From Aquarana catesbeiana (taxonomy: Eukaryota > Chordata > Amphibia > Anura > Ranidae): a DNA stretch of 64,000 nt. The position numbers and the translations under genes were made by a program. Shown here piece after piece: positions 10,184 through 21,268 of this stretch; positions within the stretch are counted from its first letter, which is position 1, and each line of letters starts with the position of its first letter. The stretch covers positions 211,671,332 to 211,735,331 of the forward strand of contig NC_133334.1 of the NCBI RefSeq assembly GCF_042186555.1, read 5' to 3'. The notes beneath the pieces are model-generated. The model was not told where the DNA came from. It searched no databases and saw nothing but the letters and a program-made list of their open reading frames with translations.

Positions 10184-10612
10184 ATGCCCCGTACACACGG
10201 TCGGACTTTGTTCGGACATTCCGACAACAAAATCCATGGATTTTTTCCGACTGATGTTGGCTCAAACTTGTCTTGCATACACACGGTCACACAAAGTTGA
10301 CAGAAAATCCAATCATTCTGAACGCGGTGACTTAAAACACGTACGTCGGGACTATAAACGGGGCAGTGGCCAATAGCTTTCATCTCTTTATTTATTCTGA
10401 GCATGCGTGGCACTTTGTCCGTCGGATTTGTGTACACACGATTGGAATTTCCGACAACGGATTTTGTTGTCGGAAAATTTTATATCCTGCTCTCAAACTT
10501 TGTGTGTCAGAAAATCCAATCGAAAATGTGTGATGGAGCCTACACACGGTCGGAATTTCCGACAACAAGGTCCTATCACACATTTTCCGTCGGAAAATCC
10601 GACCGTGTGTAC
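10182..10612. mobile_element. MITE with GTGTACGGGGCATTA ends, second copy
   Basis: The left end TAATGCCCCGTACACACGGT is intact and abuts the preceding MITE. The right end is decayed (CCGTGTGTACGGTCTG). The interior carries repeated TCGGAATTTCCGAC half-palindromes. Confidence 0.75.
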
Positions 10613-11465
10613 GGTCTGTTGGCTGATTGTGCACAACTAACATCTTTCTTCAGGTACGAGGGAATATTGATACATCAGCAGCTTCAGTTATTTATGTCAT
10701 GCATTTTACTGCAGAGGCCCCGCAACACAAGTTCATACATTTCAGTTTATCTGCCCTGCCCCTCTCTGCCAGTTGCATTTATTACCCTTCCCGTGAGTAC
10801 TTGTTTTTCACTAAGCACCACGCTTTACATAATTGGGCTTTGCAGAGTGAAATTTCATGTTATGTACTTTAGGTTTTCACTTCTGAAAATCGCCAGTGAG
10901 TGAGCTGACATGATACTATATTTTCAGAAAAGGGTGTAATCTGTAAACTATATGAATGCCAGATACCCTGACTTTTTTCAGAGTTTTCCAACCAGCAGCA
11001 TGTCAGATAGGCAGCTTTCGCAGAGCGTCATTGATGGAAGGTCAAAGCAAATGGGAGAGAGGTCCGATAGTAGTCTCTGTTTAGTGAGCCAGATTTTCAT
11101 TTTCACATCACAGCCAATATGAAATGTGCCTATTCTGTATACTACAAATTAACCAGCAAAAGGTCATGGATGTGTACTGAGGAACAGTGTGCATCTTTGC
11201 CTAGCTTCAGGTGGAGGCTGCCCGGTCTGGAGCTGACAGTAAATAGGGTTCAATAGGATTTTTTTCTGACTGCAAGTTCTCGCTTACTTTATATTTCAGT
11301 ATGGTTTAAAGACTTGTGTTTATGCTTCTATACTCCAGTTCACAAAAAATATATGGTTTAGAATTGCTGGTTACTCAGTTATTTTGAATAATAATAATAT
11401 AATATGAAAAATATCATGCCTCTGTATGAGCAATATTTATGTATTAAGTCCTTCTGTCTTTATAG
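10613..11465 (+). other. unique-looking intron sequence before MUS81 exon
   Basis: No repeat or gene is recognised. It ends in the acceptor CTTTATAG directly before the exon at 11466. A first MUS81 coding exon was looked for here and upstream by its expected conserved tryptophan-rich motif and was not seen. Confidence 0.5.
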
Positions 11466-11595
11466 GCTATTAGCTCACTGAAGAAGTATCCCCTACCCCT
11501 CCATAGTGGAAAGGAGGCCAAAATACTTCAAAACTTTGGAGACGGAATTTGCAAGATGTTGGATGAGAAATTAGAGAAACATTATGCTGAACATG
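11466..11595 (+). CDS. mus81: MUS81 exon, N-terminal helix-hairpin-helix region
   Basis: This 130-bp exon has acceptor TTTATAG and donor GTATGT. Forty-three codons are open, including KKYPLPLHSGKEAKILQNFG followed by DGICKMLDEKLEKH. The strongly conserved core of the vertebrate MUS81 N-terminal HhH domain has YPLPLRSGKEAKIL and FGDGLCRMLDERL at the same place. MUS81 is the catalytic subunit of the MUS81-EME1/EME2 structure-specific endonuclease, which cuts 3' flaps, stalled forks and Holliday-junction intermediates in the nucleus; this region contributes to DNA and SLX4 binding. The exon ends in phase 1, which joins in frame with the exon at 25880. Recognition is by sequence memory, but the match is long and specific. 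Confidence 0.95.
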
Positions 11596-11755
11596 GTATG
11601 TGCTTTCCATTACAAAGCTCTGTTATGTTTTTTTGCTCTTGGTTAATTCAATAATAGCAACCCTAAAATATTGTATTTGTATGCCATAAGCCTTCTGTGA
11701 CTGCTGAAAATGTGTGAGTAAAAGGAGAAAGAATGCTGCAAGATTGCTGGAAGAT

Positions 11756-12029
11756 TTAGGCTGGATTCACATTAGAACACACAGTGGCTCACAGCAGGAC
11801 TTCGGTGCATCTCCATTCACTCTTTCAGGTCTGAATTCAGCATGAATTTTGGGCTAAATTCGGACCTGAAACGGACCAAAAGACGCACAGGGCTCCTGTC
11901 CATTTCGCACCGGAGCCGCTGCAGAGATGTGTGATCCGGCTCCATAGAGAGCCGGTCACAATCTCCTGCTATGCGAATTGGATGCGGTGAAACCTGCATC
12001 CAGTTCGCATAAGTGAGAACCCAGCCTAA
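11756..12029. mobile_element. MITE with TTAGGCTGG..TTCAC ends
   Basis: The ends TTAGGCTGGATTCACAT and the complement of AGTGAGAACCCAGCCTAA are inverted repeats. The interior has GTGCGAAYTGGATGCGG-type palindromic pieces. Related copies are at 22557-22769 and 50878-51178. Confidence 0.75.
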
Positions 12030-12276
12030 AAGCATCCTCGTTAAGGATACTCCTAGCCTATTTCTCCCATCCAACTATGATGTGGCATAGGCAATGTGTA
12101 CATCTAAAGGGGGTTAGGGTACTTTTTGGATTTAACAGCATTTGCAAAGAACGTTTATAGCTGCAGATGATTTTGAGAAAATATAGGGAAATGTTAACTG
12201 GCAGTAATTGACAGTTAGCCAGTAATCAGAGAACCAAAGGAAGCAAAAATGTGAAATGGTTTACTTACCCAATTGC
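12030..12276. other. intron, nothing recognised
   Basis: This short AT-rich intron sequence lies between a MITE and a TTAA repeat. Confidence 0.5.
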
Positions 12277-12857
12277 TTAACCACTTCAAAACCTTAGGGC
12301 GTCATATGACGTCCTTGACTTTGTGCGGGGACATCTGAATGATGCCTGCAGCTACAGGCATCATTCAGATGTCATTCTTTCCAGCTGGCGATTCTGTACA
12401 CGATAAGAACGATCATAGCAGCAGTTCCGCCGTTTGATCATTCTTTAGGGGCGACGGGAGGGGACGTGTCCCCCCCCCCCACCGCCATCCGGCGTTTTTC
12501 TGGGCTCTCCCGTGCCATCGGGGGCCCGGAAAAAGAATCGGCCGGTGCCGGATGACGACGATAGAGATTTCTGGTGACCAGATGGTCACCAGTCATCTCT
12601 ATGACTCTCGGAGGCCCGGGCGCGACGTTATGACATCACGCCCGGGTTCCCGGAAGTAATCAAAGCTGCGATTGCGGCTGTCAGCATGAGATCGGAGAAT
12701 TTTTTTCTCGATCTCATGCTATCCATATCTCCATATAGAGGACCTGTCACAATAGATTCCTATTACAAGGGATGTTTACATTCCTTGTAATAGGAATAAA
12801 AGTGATTAAAAAAAATGTAAAAATAAAGTTTAAAAATAAAAAAAAATTAAGTAAAAT

Positions 12858-12890
<33 letters not shown>

Positions 12891-13463
12891 CTGTCACCTG
12901 CCCTGTCACCGGTAGCTCGCGTTCAGAAGCGAACACACAAGTAAGTCCCGCCCACATATGTAAACTCCTTTCAAACCATCGAGTTATCGCCACGTGCGTT
13001 AGAGCGTGTGCAACAATTCTAGCACTAGACCTCCTCTGTAACTCTAAACTGGTAACCTGTAAACATTTTCAAAGCGTCGCCTATGGAGATTTTTAAGTAC
13101 CGAAGTTTGGCGCCATTCCATGAGTGTGTGTAATTTTAAAGCGTGATATATTGGGTATCTATTTACTCAGCGTGACATCATCTTTCACATTGTACAAAAA
13201 AATTGGGCTAACTTTACTGTTTTGTTATTTTTTTTATTCATGAAACCGTTTTTTTCCCCAAAAAAGACGTTGGAAAAATTATTGCGCAAATACAATGCAA
13301 GATAAAAAGTTGCAATGACCGCCATTTTATTCCCTAGGGTGTCTGGTAAAAAAACATATACTGTATAATGTTTGGGGGTTCCGAGTAATTTTCTAGCAAA
13401 AAAATGATGATTTTTACATGTAGGAGAGAAGTACCAGAATAGGCCCGGTATTGAAGTGGTTAA
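12277..13463 (+). repeat. TTAA-flanked CCACTTC repeat, copy 2 (second core type)
   Basis: The ends are TTAACCACTTCAA and TTGAAGTGGTTAA, with TTAA at 12277-12280 and 13460-13463. The left half has CGTCATATGACGTCC and GC-rich hairpins. The right half has the alternate AT-rich core (CACATTGTACAAAAAAATTGGGCTAACTTT region) shared with 45190-46297 but not with copies 1, 3 and 4. A 36-bp poly-A tract lies at about 12850-12886. Non-coding. Confidence 0.8.
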
Positions 13464-13942
13464 TTTGCTTGTGTATATTTTTAACAGCCAATGTGTTTTC
13501 ATTATTTGTAAGTTGCAAAAAAGCTGCTTAAAAGTTGAATTAACAGTGCTTTTTATTTTTTATCTATTTTATAGAACAAACAGAGCACAAGCATTATGTG
13601 ACACCTTCATATAATCTTTATTGAAAAAGTAAAATGTCATACACACAAATGTTTTCTTTATTATCTTGCCATATCACATAAACTGACATCCAGGAAGAAA
13701 CCTGCTCAGCCATTCTATGTGATATAGTAAGTTTATAAGGAAAGTTTGTGAATACCACATTTTACTATTTTTACTAGTATTCGGAAGCGGTGGATACTGT
13801 TTTTTGTAATCAAAATTACAAAAGAGAACTTTTAACTGGAAAGGACATTCCTAAAATTCCGTACAATGAGACTGTATCTTTTTTTCCCCACTTGAGCACT
13901 GACTGTATCTCATTGCAACGTTTTATTTGTTTTTTTTGTATA
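13464..13942. other. intron, nothing recognised
   Basis: AT-rich MUS81 intron sequence without recognisable genes or complete repeats. Confidence 0.5.
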
Positions 13943-13950
13943 GTAATATT

Positions 13951-14875
13951 TAGGGTTGCACCGATACCACTTTTTAAAGACCGAGTACAAGTACTGATAG
14001 TTTTTTTTTCAAGTACTCACCGATAACCAATTTTTTTACTGTTCTGTGACAGTGGCACTATTATGCAGCACTGATGGGCACTGATAGGTGGCACTGATGA
14101 GGCTTGGACTCTGTCAGTAGTTTTTTATTTTTATTTTATTTTTTACATTTTTTTTTTTCTGTTACTTTTTTTTTTTTTACAATGCTTTCTTTTTTTGGGA
14201 GAGGGGAGTGGACAGTGTCAGTGTTTTTTTTAATTTATTTTTACAATTTAACCTTTTACATATTTATTTATTACGATTCTTTTATTTTTTATTAGCCCTG
14301 TTTGGGGCCTTTGGTGAGATATCAGGGGTCTAAACAGAGCCCCGACATCTCACTTTTAAGACAGGGAAAAGGACTTGGGACACAGATTCACCCCCCCCCC
14401 CTTTCTCTGCAGCCTCAGCTTCACTGACACAGACAGAGACTCCTCCCCATTCATAAACTGAATCGTAAACACAGTGAACACTGGCTCTGTTCATTTAGAA
14501 AAGGAAGGAGCTGGTAAATTACATATTTACATGCTCTTTCCTCCGCTCTCCATCCTGACAGATCCAGGATGAAGGGGGGACCAGAGGGGCATGGAGGAGG
14601 ACCCGGGGAGCCGGAGAAGGACAGGGGACAGACGGTACGATCGATGTGGGCAGTTACAGACACCGATCTCCCTGTATAGCTTTCAATAAAGCAGCTGACA
14701 GCCACAAGAGTGAGAGGAGGAGAAGTAGCTGTCAGCTGCTTTATTGAAAGCTATTCAGGGAGATCGGTGCCTGTAACTGCCCGCACTGAACATCCGTGAG
14801 GCTGCCCGGCCCCCCCTGCTAGTGCTTGTGCAAATGCTCGGTATCGGTACAGATACTGGTATCAGTGCAACCCTA
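13951..14875. mobile_element. hAT-type element with exact 8-bp target duplication
   Basis: Inverted ends are TAGGGTTGCACCGATACCA and the complement of TATCAGTGCAACCCTA. The target duplication GTAATATT is exact at 13943-13950 and 14876-14883. Length is 925 bp. No transposase frame is present, so it is non-autonomous. It contains a long hairpin at about 14648-14785. Confidence 0.92.
14648..14785. repeat. long hairpin inside hAT element
   Basis: The arm CAGTTACAGACACCGATCTC through GCAGCTGACAGC pairs with GCTGTCAGCTGC through GAGATCGGTGCCTGTAACTG with few mismatches over roughly 55 bp. The loop of about 24 nt is purine rich. Confidence 0.85.
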
Positions 14876-14883
14876 GTAATATT

Positions 14884-15474
14884 GGTCCAGTCTGGACCAA
14901 TGTAAGTATTCATATTCCATACATGGGCTATCCCTGTGGAACAATGTTGCCAGCCTCCCGCAGCATTTTTTACTGACAAAACATGGAAAATCTACTGACC
15001 GGGCAACTTTTTGACAGAACACCTATTAAAAACGAAGACAACTGATTTTTCAACAGTATAAAAACAATATGGAAACAACAACAATACCCATAACAAGTGA
15101 TTTGCCTGGTTTACACTTAAAAAGTCAACACAACATTACAAATTACCAGCCCCTGATATATACAGACAGTTGTAAAAATCACAGATTTTTACAGACTGTC
15201 CTTAAATTTACTGACGGTTGGCAATCCTGCAGTGGAAGCAGACAATAACTGCAATAGCCACAACTGGAGATTGTGATGTCATCACCCCGCCTTTTCAAGT
15301 TGGACTTATGTAACTGCAAAAAAAAAAAAAAACCATACATGGAATTCAGCTTTAATGTCTATACACATTATAGTCTTACTTCTGACTTTGTGCAAAAATG
15401 TGTATGACGAAAATGGTATGGCATAATAAACATTGGGATTTAATTGAACATTTTTAATTTGATAGCATCAAAGC
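14884..15474. other. intron, nothing recognised
   Basis: No gene or complete repeat is recognised; a short poly-A tract lies at 15319-15333. Confidence 0.45.
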
Positions 15475-16145
15475 ATCTGTGTTGTAATTGTATAGCTCGT
15501 TACATGGGATCACTAGCAAATGCGTTGGTAAAAGTGACAGTCTTTATTTTCCAAAAAGATAATTAGAAACCGCTTCTTTCAGCATGAAACAATAAGCAAA
15601 ACAATTCATACTCCTGGTACACAAAATAGCGGTTTCAGTTTACTGCCCATGAAACTTGTCCCTTTACAAAGGTCCAGAAATCCAGAATTATTTTCATATT
15701 TAGACAGTCCACAAAGTCCACAATCCTCACATAAGTGTGTCTTTCCCCACTCACCATCTATCGGGCACCTGCTGATTGCTTCCTGCCCCTTTCAGCCCCC
15801 TCTTAACTCCTTCAGGATCACAGTCCCTGTAGTCAGGGTCAGAGGCTTCTTTCCCACCCAAAATCCCTCCGAGCCTACAAATTCCAGGCCTTATACTAGG
15901 ACTTGCCAATCCTGGGAAAACTAGGTCAGTTTTTCTCTTTTGCCAGACCAGCACAGCACAGAACTTCTCAATCTGCATGGTTGAGACTCCCTGAGTCCTC
16001 CCAACTGCTTATTTTAGTCCCCTTTAAAGGGACCACAACCCAAATAATGTAAGAACATATCTCCCATCCAGGTTCCATCTGTGGCATCCTTCACAAGCTG
16101 TATATATTTGGAGAATCATATTAAAAGTTACCTTGTGAAGCATAT
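15475..16145. other. unassigned, LTR-like composition
   Basis: The CT-rich composition and the AGTCTTTATTTTCC motif resemble the minus-strand ends of LTRs elsewhere in the window. No TG/CA ends or target duplication could be placed. Confidence 0.2.
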
Positions 16146-16149
16146 ACTG

Positions 16150-16465
16150 GCAGGCTAGTAAATTTTCGGTGGACAACGGTCTGTTGTCAGATTTCCCTAT
16201 TGTCTGTACACAAGTCCGTCACACAAAAGTTGAAAGTACAAACACGCATGCTCAGAATCAATGCTTACCAAACACGACATTAGCAGAAAGTGCCCAAAGG
16301 GTGGCGATCAAGAGCTGAAAATCCTTGTAGTACGTTGATACGTTCATGTTTGTTGGCCGACAATTGTGTACCCTTTGTATGCAAGACAAGTTCCTGGTAC
16401 ACGCCCTTCGGACAAAAGTCTGACGCTTTGTTGGCCAACAATCCGATCGTGTGTACTAGGCTTTA
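16150..16465. mobile_element. MITE with GTGTGTACTAGGCTTTA right end
   Basis: The right end CGATCGTGTGTACTAGGCTTTA is clear. The left end is decayed (CTAGTAAATTTTCGG). The interior has the TACACAAGTCCG and TTGGCCGACAAT pieces seen in related copies at 6495, 10182 and 51560. Confidence 0.6.
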
Positions 16466-16468
16466 GGA

Positions 16469-16625
16469 CAGGGGTCTCAAACTAGCGGCCCTCCAGCTGT
16501 TGCGAAACTACAAGTCCCATGAGGCATTGCAAGGCTGACAGTTACAAGCATGACTCCCTCAGGCAAAGGCATGATGGGACTTGTAGTTTCACAACAGCTG
16601 GAGGGCCGCCAGTTTGAGACCCCTG
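16469..16625. mobile_element. 157-bp palindromic hAT MITE, copy 1
   Basis: CAGGGGTCTCAAACTAGCGG and its inverted counterpart CCGCCAGTTTGAGACCCCTG bound a short element whose arms (CCTCCAGCTGTTGCGAAACT and so on) continue for about 55 bp. The flanks CTTTAGGA and CTTTAGAC are a degraded 8-bp duplication (6/8). The same element at 27746-27902 has an exact duplication. Confidence 0.88.
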
Positions 16626-17559
16626 CTTTAGACATCCACAGCCATGGCTAAATGCAATCTGACTCCTCAATATAAGTAATGTTGTTCATAGGCAGAGATA
16701 AGGCATCTATCAAACCTATATTACTTTAATTGTACATCACAGACACACAGGATTTCATATGTATGACTACTTATACTGCCATTTTCAGATGAATGGACAT
16801 TGGCCAAAAAAAGCAGGAATATGTCAGACTTAACCCCTCACAGATCAGATAACCCTTAGTTTTTTAATTGGTGTCCTTAGGTGATGCTCATGCCTCTTGT
16901 TTTCTCTGAAGTTTGTTCCCATGACTTTTAGCCCGTTTCTTACACCCCTTCGTGGGCAGAGGAGGACTTTATCCTGATCAATCACTACAGCCATCAGGCC
17001 AAGAGGAGACCATATTCTGCATAAAAGTGATGGCAGCATGTAATGTCTGACAGTTGGCGCTGGATTATGTGGGCAGTGATCACTACTGTATTCAATAACC
17101 TCTAGCAGGGTGCTATAGAGATCCAGGGCAGTGATCCTTGGAAATGATCCAGGAGAGTCAAGTGCTTGAGGGTCCTGTAAGGCATACCCTCCATGATGAG
17201 GGAAGACTGGGCTGCTGGTCCTGCAGCTATGGACATGGCAAGTGCCTCTGTTTATAGTGGAATTCAGGCAGAGAGGTGTGTGTGTGGGGGGGGGGGGTGC
17301 GATTGAATGGGTTTCCAAATCCCTTAATTAAGTAGGGAGGGCCCCTTAAAAAGTTTGCCCTGCAATGTCTCCCCAAAGGGTCAGGTTAGCTCTGAATCCC
17401 TGCCCTTTATCTGGTGTTTCCACTGTTTTGGGGGTGGGGCAGGGGCATAGAATTCCATATCTTATGTTTCAAGGGAGGCTTAGGTGTTTTATGGGTTCTA
17501 GCGTGGAATGTCTGGGACACAAACATGGTTGCTTTCCTTTCCCTTTTTCCTTTTTTTGA
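16626..17559. other. intron, nothing recognised
   Basis: No gene is supported. The open frame across 16845-17318 on the minus strand lacks recognisable motifs and includes a poly-C run, so it is not annotated. Confidence 0.4.
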
Positions 17560-18355
17560 TCATCAGTAAATGTGTTCTTCCTGGAGCGTTCTCAAGGTAC
17601 AGGGCTGTCTAAGACACAGAAGACCTTGGTGGGCTTCCTGACAGATATGGTACGCACTAACCCTAACTTACGCTGCTGGAAACCTTTCCCCAAATTGACT
17701 GGTTTTGGATCCTGGTGACTGCCAAAAATGCAGTCCTTTCCTGAGCAACCTCACTTACAAGAGGCAATGTTTGCTGATTAAGTTCAACTGTAAAAAGGTA
17801 TTTTCACTATGAAGCTACCCAGTACCTAATAGAGGTTGAATTCTACAATAAATGGATGTCTCTGGCTGTTGACTCAGCTGTTTCTTACTTTAAATAGGAC
17901 ATTACAATCTCAATGGATGAGGTTCCAGTCTTGAAAGGCACCACAAAGAAGAGGTTAGATGCCTTCTTTAAAGCACTCTTCTTTCTGGTTTGAGCGGCTC
18001 TGCAGATACTGTTGGCTGTAGTAGATGTTTTCCAACGTTTGTAAGAAGCTCATGCTGCGATTTACCAGCTCCTAGAAGATTTTTCTTGAGAGTTTTTTGT
18101 TTCTCAGTGGATGCCTAGGAAGACTGCATAGGGCAGCTTTCACAGGTGGGCACTATGTCTGTTGTCATGAGAAGGATCCTATGGCTTAAGAGCTGGTCGA
18201 TAGAAATTCTTTGCATGAAGCAGATTAATAAACTGCCCTTTGAGGTTGAACACTTGTTTGAACTATTGGGTTATATGGATACACTATAAGGGGGAACTTA
18301 GCAAGCTTTTTGCCAGTGTCCAATCACCTGAAGGTAGCAATCTTATAACATACAG
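17560..18355 (+). pseudogene. DIRS-type retrotransposon remnant, gag-like region
   Basis: Broken frames include MDEVPVLKGTTKKRLDAFFK (about 17912) and LKSWSIEILCMKQINKLPFE (about 18187-18245). The spacing and wording recall the internal region upstream of the recombinase in amphibian DIRS elements. It is followed by the DIRS terminal motif GCCAGTGTCCAATCACCTGA (18312). Stops throughout make it inactive. The assignment rests on the adjacent DIRS terminus more than on the protein match. Confidence 0.5.
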
Positions 18356-18360
18356 TGTGG

Positions 18361-18654
18361 TCTAAGAATACCAGTTATGTGTTTTGTATTCTACTCCAAA
18401 ATAAGGAAATTTACAGGTGCATCTAAATTCCTATTTTTTGGATTAGTATATGTCCCTCATATCTGTTTGTTAACAACTTGCCTATGAGCTATAAAAATGG
18501 CCAAATTTACTAGCCATTTTTATAGCTCATAGGCAAGTTGTTAAAAAACAGATATGAGGGACATATACCAATCCAAAAATATAGGAATTTTGATGTACCT
18601 GTTTTTTTCTTATTTTGGAGTAGAATACAAAACACATAACTGGTATTCTTAGAC
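18361..18654. repeat. near-perfect palindrome made of DIRS terminal sequence
   Basis: Arms at 18361-18501 and 18513-18654 are inverted copies with only scattered differences, around an 11-nt loop. The arms include TCTAAGAATACCAGTTATGT and ATTCTACTCCAAAATAAG, which match the DIRS 3' terminus at 9799-9820 in kind. The stem would be about 140 bp. Confidence 0.92.
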
Positions 18655-18858
18655 AATCTTTTACTAACATGACTCTTCCCTGGTGGACGTCAATGTGATT
18701 CACTGCTAATTTCAGGTTCTTCCACTTTCATGCAGGATTCACCTAACCCACAGCAAATCAAACTTGTGCATATTCACTCATTACTGCTGTTCAATATCCA
18801 ATTAGATATCTGTAAGAGGTAGTTAGCCATATGGAAGTAAAATAACCTCTCTTTGTTA

Positions 18859-19139
18859 GGCCCCTTTCACACTACTGTGACTTCAAAGTCGCGTTATTTT
18901 GCCACGATTTCGCGGCCATGATTTTGTTGCGACTTTTTTTTTCTTTTTTCGATTTCAGGGAATGCCTGTGTAACTCTTATTAAAGTCGGACCAAAGTAGT
19001 GCAGGGACTACTTTGAAGTTGGCACAACTTGAAGTCGTACTAATATAATTGGTTGTCATTGGAAATCACGGGGAACGACTTGTCATGCGACTTTGCAGTC
19101 CCAAATCACAGGACAAGTTGTACAATGGTGAAAGGGACC
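18859..19139. mobile_element. MITE with GGCCCCTTTCAC ends
   Basis: Inverted ends are GGCCCCTTTCACACT and the complement of AATGGTGAAAGGGACC. The interior carries repeated GCGACTT/AAGTCGY half-sites (AAGTCGCG, AAGTCGTAC, AGTCGGACC). Length is about 281 bp, non-coding. Confidence 0.75.
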
Positions 19140-19426
19140 ATAATCTTTTTAGTATAGTTTCACTTTGAAAGTACATGCTTTATTATTAATAGCTACACAA
19201 AATGTATGTTCTTTCGATGGCCCTGGGATCTGCATAGTAGTTGATTGTACATAGTGCTTCAGGTTAATTTATAATATTATGTCAAATCTTGTATAAAACC
19301 TTAGGGACTTTTAAGATGCTATCAATTAGGCTAAAAATGTTTTAAAAAATTACATAAAATCACTGTAGTGGCAGTACTTTATATGTGCATTTTAGTTGTA
19401 TGTACTCACACATCTAGGACAGACTA

Positions 19427-19928
19427 CAGTGGAACCTCGGATTACGAGCATAATTCGTTCCAGGAGTATGCTCGTAATCCAAACTACTCGCATATCAAAG
19501 CGGGTTTTCCCATTGAATCAGTGGAAACAAAAATTATTTATTCCGTATTGACTTCAATGGGATGCAATACCGCATGCGGCCAGAGGCGCGGGGGGGGGGC
19601 ACCGGAGAGCCTCGGAAACGGGCGAAAAGACCCGAGGACACTTCGGCTGACCTCGGCAAACCTCAGAAAGACTTCCTACCCGAGATTTGCCAAGGCCAGC
19701 CGTGCTGTACTCGGGCCTTTCCGTGCATTTCTGAACGTGACGTTCGGCTCTGCTTGGCTCCGGCGCCCCCCCACCTCAGGCCAAAAGCGGTACTGCACAC
19801 CGCTTTGGCCTGAATCCTGCTCGTTTTGTGAGACAACACTCGCAAACCGAGTTACGATTTTTAAAAATACAGTACTCGTGTTGCGAAACGCTTGTTAACC
19901 GCCTTACTCATAATCTGAGGTTCCACTG
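19427..19928. mobile_element. mariner-type MITE with TA duplication
   Basis: The ends CAGTGGAACCTCGGATTACG and the complement of ATAATCTGAGGTTCCACTG are flanked by TA at 19425-19426 and 19929-19930. The middle is a GC-rich block (about 19570-19810) with its own inverted pieces (GGCCAGAGGCGC). No transposase. A 176-codon open frame across it is coincidental. Confidence 0.85.
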
Positions 19929-20000
19929 TACAATGATATACAAATGGATGCTGGTTCTAGGCATTGTGTAGATTGTGAAAGCTGCAATTTTTTGATTGTG

Positions 20001-20474
20001 TTAAAGTGATTGTATACGATCACCTTGTAAAACAACCCATTCAGTTTAAAATAGAAATGAAAGGCAAAATATTTGTGTATAGATATGAAAAAAAATATTA
20101 ATACCTTTATTCCCCCTTTTTTATGAGTGATCACATTCCCTCTGTTCTCAGCTGCACAAGAGCTGGGGGGAGGAGAAGCACCAGTACACTGAGTTTTCCA
20201 GTGAATGGCTATGCAGCAGGGGTGTGTCAGGACAAATCTGATCATTGGAGGAGAACAGGCTGTGTTCCCAGCATAGTTAGAGAACTGACCACAGGTGTGT
20301 TCTCCTGCTTAGTGTGGTCAGTTTTTAATAGGAAAGCAGAGGGACTGGCAGGAACACCAGGAATTTCACACAAAGGAAGTAATACAAAGAGAACAGGATA
20401 CTTTCTCATACAAGTACATTGGTACAGCAGGTACATATCAGGAATATGAAATGCTGTGTTTGCATACTCTTTAA
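20001..20474. repeat. TTAA MITE, GTGATTGTATACGATCACC type
   Basis: TTAA at 20001-20004 and 20471-20474 flanks ends AAAGTGATTGTATAC and the complement of GTTTGCATACTCTTT. Non-coding. Confidence 0.65.
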
Positions 20475-21268
20475 ATTTCTGGGCATTTTTATAATAAAAA
20501 AAAAAAAAAGTTTGTGGATAGAAATAGTTAACATATTATACTCAAAAGTGTAACATTTAACAGCTGTAAATAAGGTGGTGGATGGAAATGATCTATTCTA
20601 TGCAGACAGTTACGGAAGTAATAGCATGGCCTTTTTCCCAAACATTGGACGAGTGAAAGCATGAATTTCAGGGCAGCCTGGTGAAAGAATTTGCATGCTC
20701 CAAGAACTTGTTAGAGAGAATTTCTAGACATGTACAAGCTTGGATTGAGATGTGATCTCTGTTTGCTTAGGTTGTTGTAACAATAAAATGGCTTCTGAGA
20801 TTGTTTTAATGAATGCAATAACACTGTTGCCACCTAGTGTTGAATCTCCGCAATTTATAATCTGTCCTGTTCTAGTAGAAAATGAATGAATAGACTTCTT
20901 CAAAATAGTGTTCGGAGCTTAGAGCAGCAACCATACCAAACCAAATGGAATTCACTTTTTCTAAAGATACACCAATACAAAATGAAAGCTGTGCTGCATT
21001 TTGATCCTTGCACCATTTTGACCAAACATTTTGAAAAGTCTTTATTGATTTCTTATGGGTTTATATAACATTAGTTATGGTAAATTGTGTGACAGCTGTT
21101 GAATTATGAGTGTACAGAACACCTCTAAAGTTTAAGATTGTCATTTGCTAAATTTGATTACACACATTACCTTCTGCTTACCAACCTTTATAAAATAAAA
21201 TGCAAAAACAGCCATGTGAGTCCTTGAAAATTCCAGCTACATACTTTGAACATATTGGAAAGTTCTAG
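20475..21268. other. intron, nothing recognised
   Basis: AT-rich intron with a 14-bp poly-A run near 20500. No gene or complete repeat is recognised. Confidence 0.5.

Noticed and set aside
10999..11120. Short frame MSDRQLSQSVIDGRS after an AG, considered as the MUS81 first exon
   Set aside because: No similarity to the expected MUS81 N-terminus and no usable donor in the right phase before the exon at 11466.
16845..17318. 157-codon minus-strand frame
   Set aside because: No recognisable motif, no splice context, and it includes a low-complexity C run.
19368..19898. 176-codon open frame
   Set aside because: It spans a mariner-type MITE with terminal repeats, lacks family motifs, and has a composition set by GC-rich non-coding sequence.
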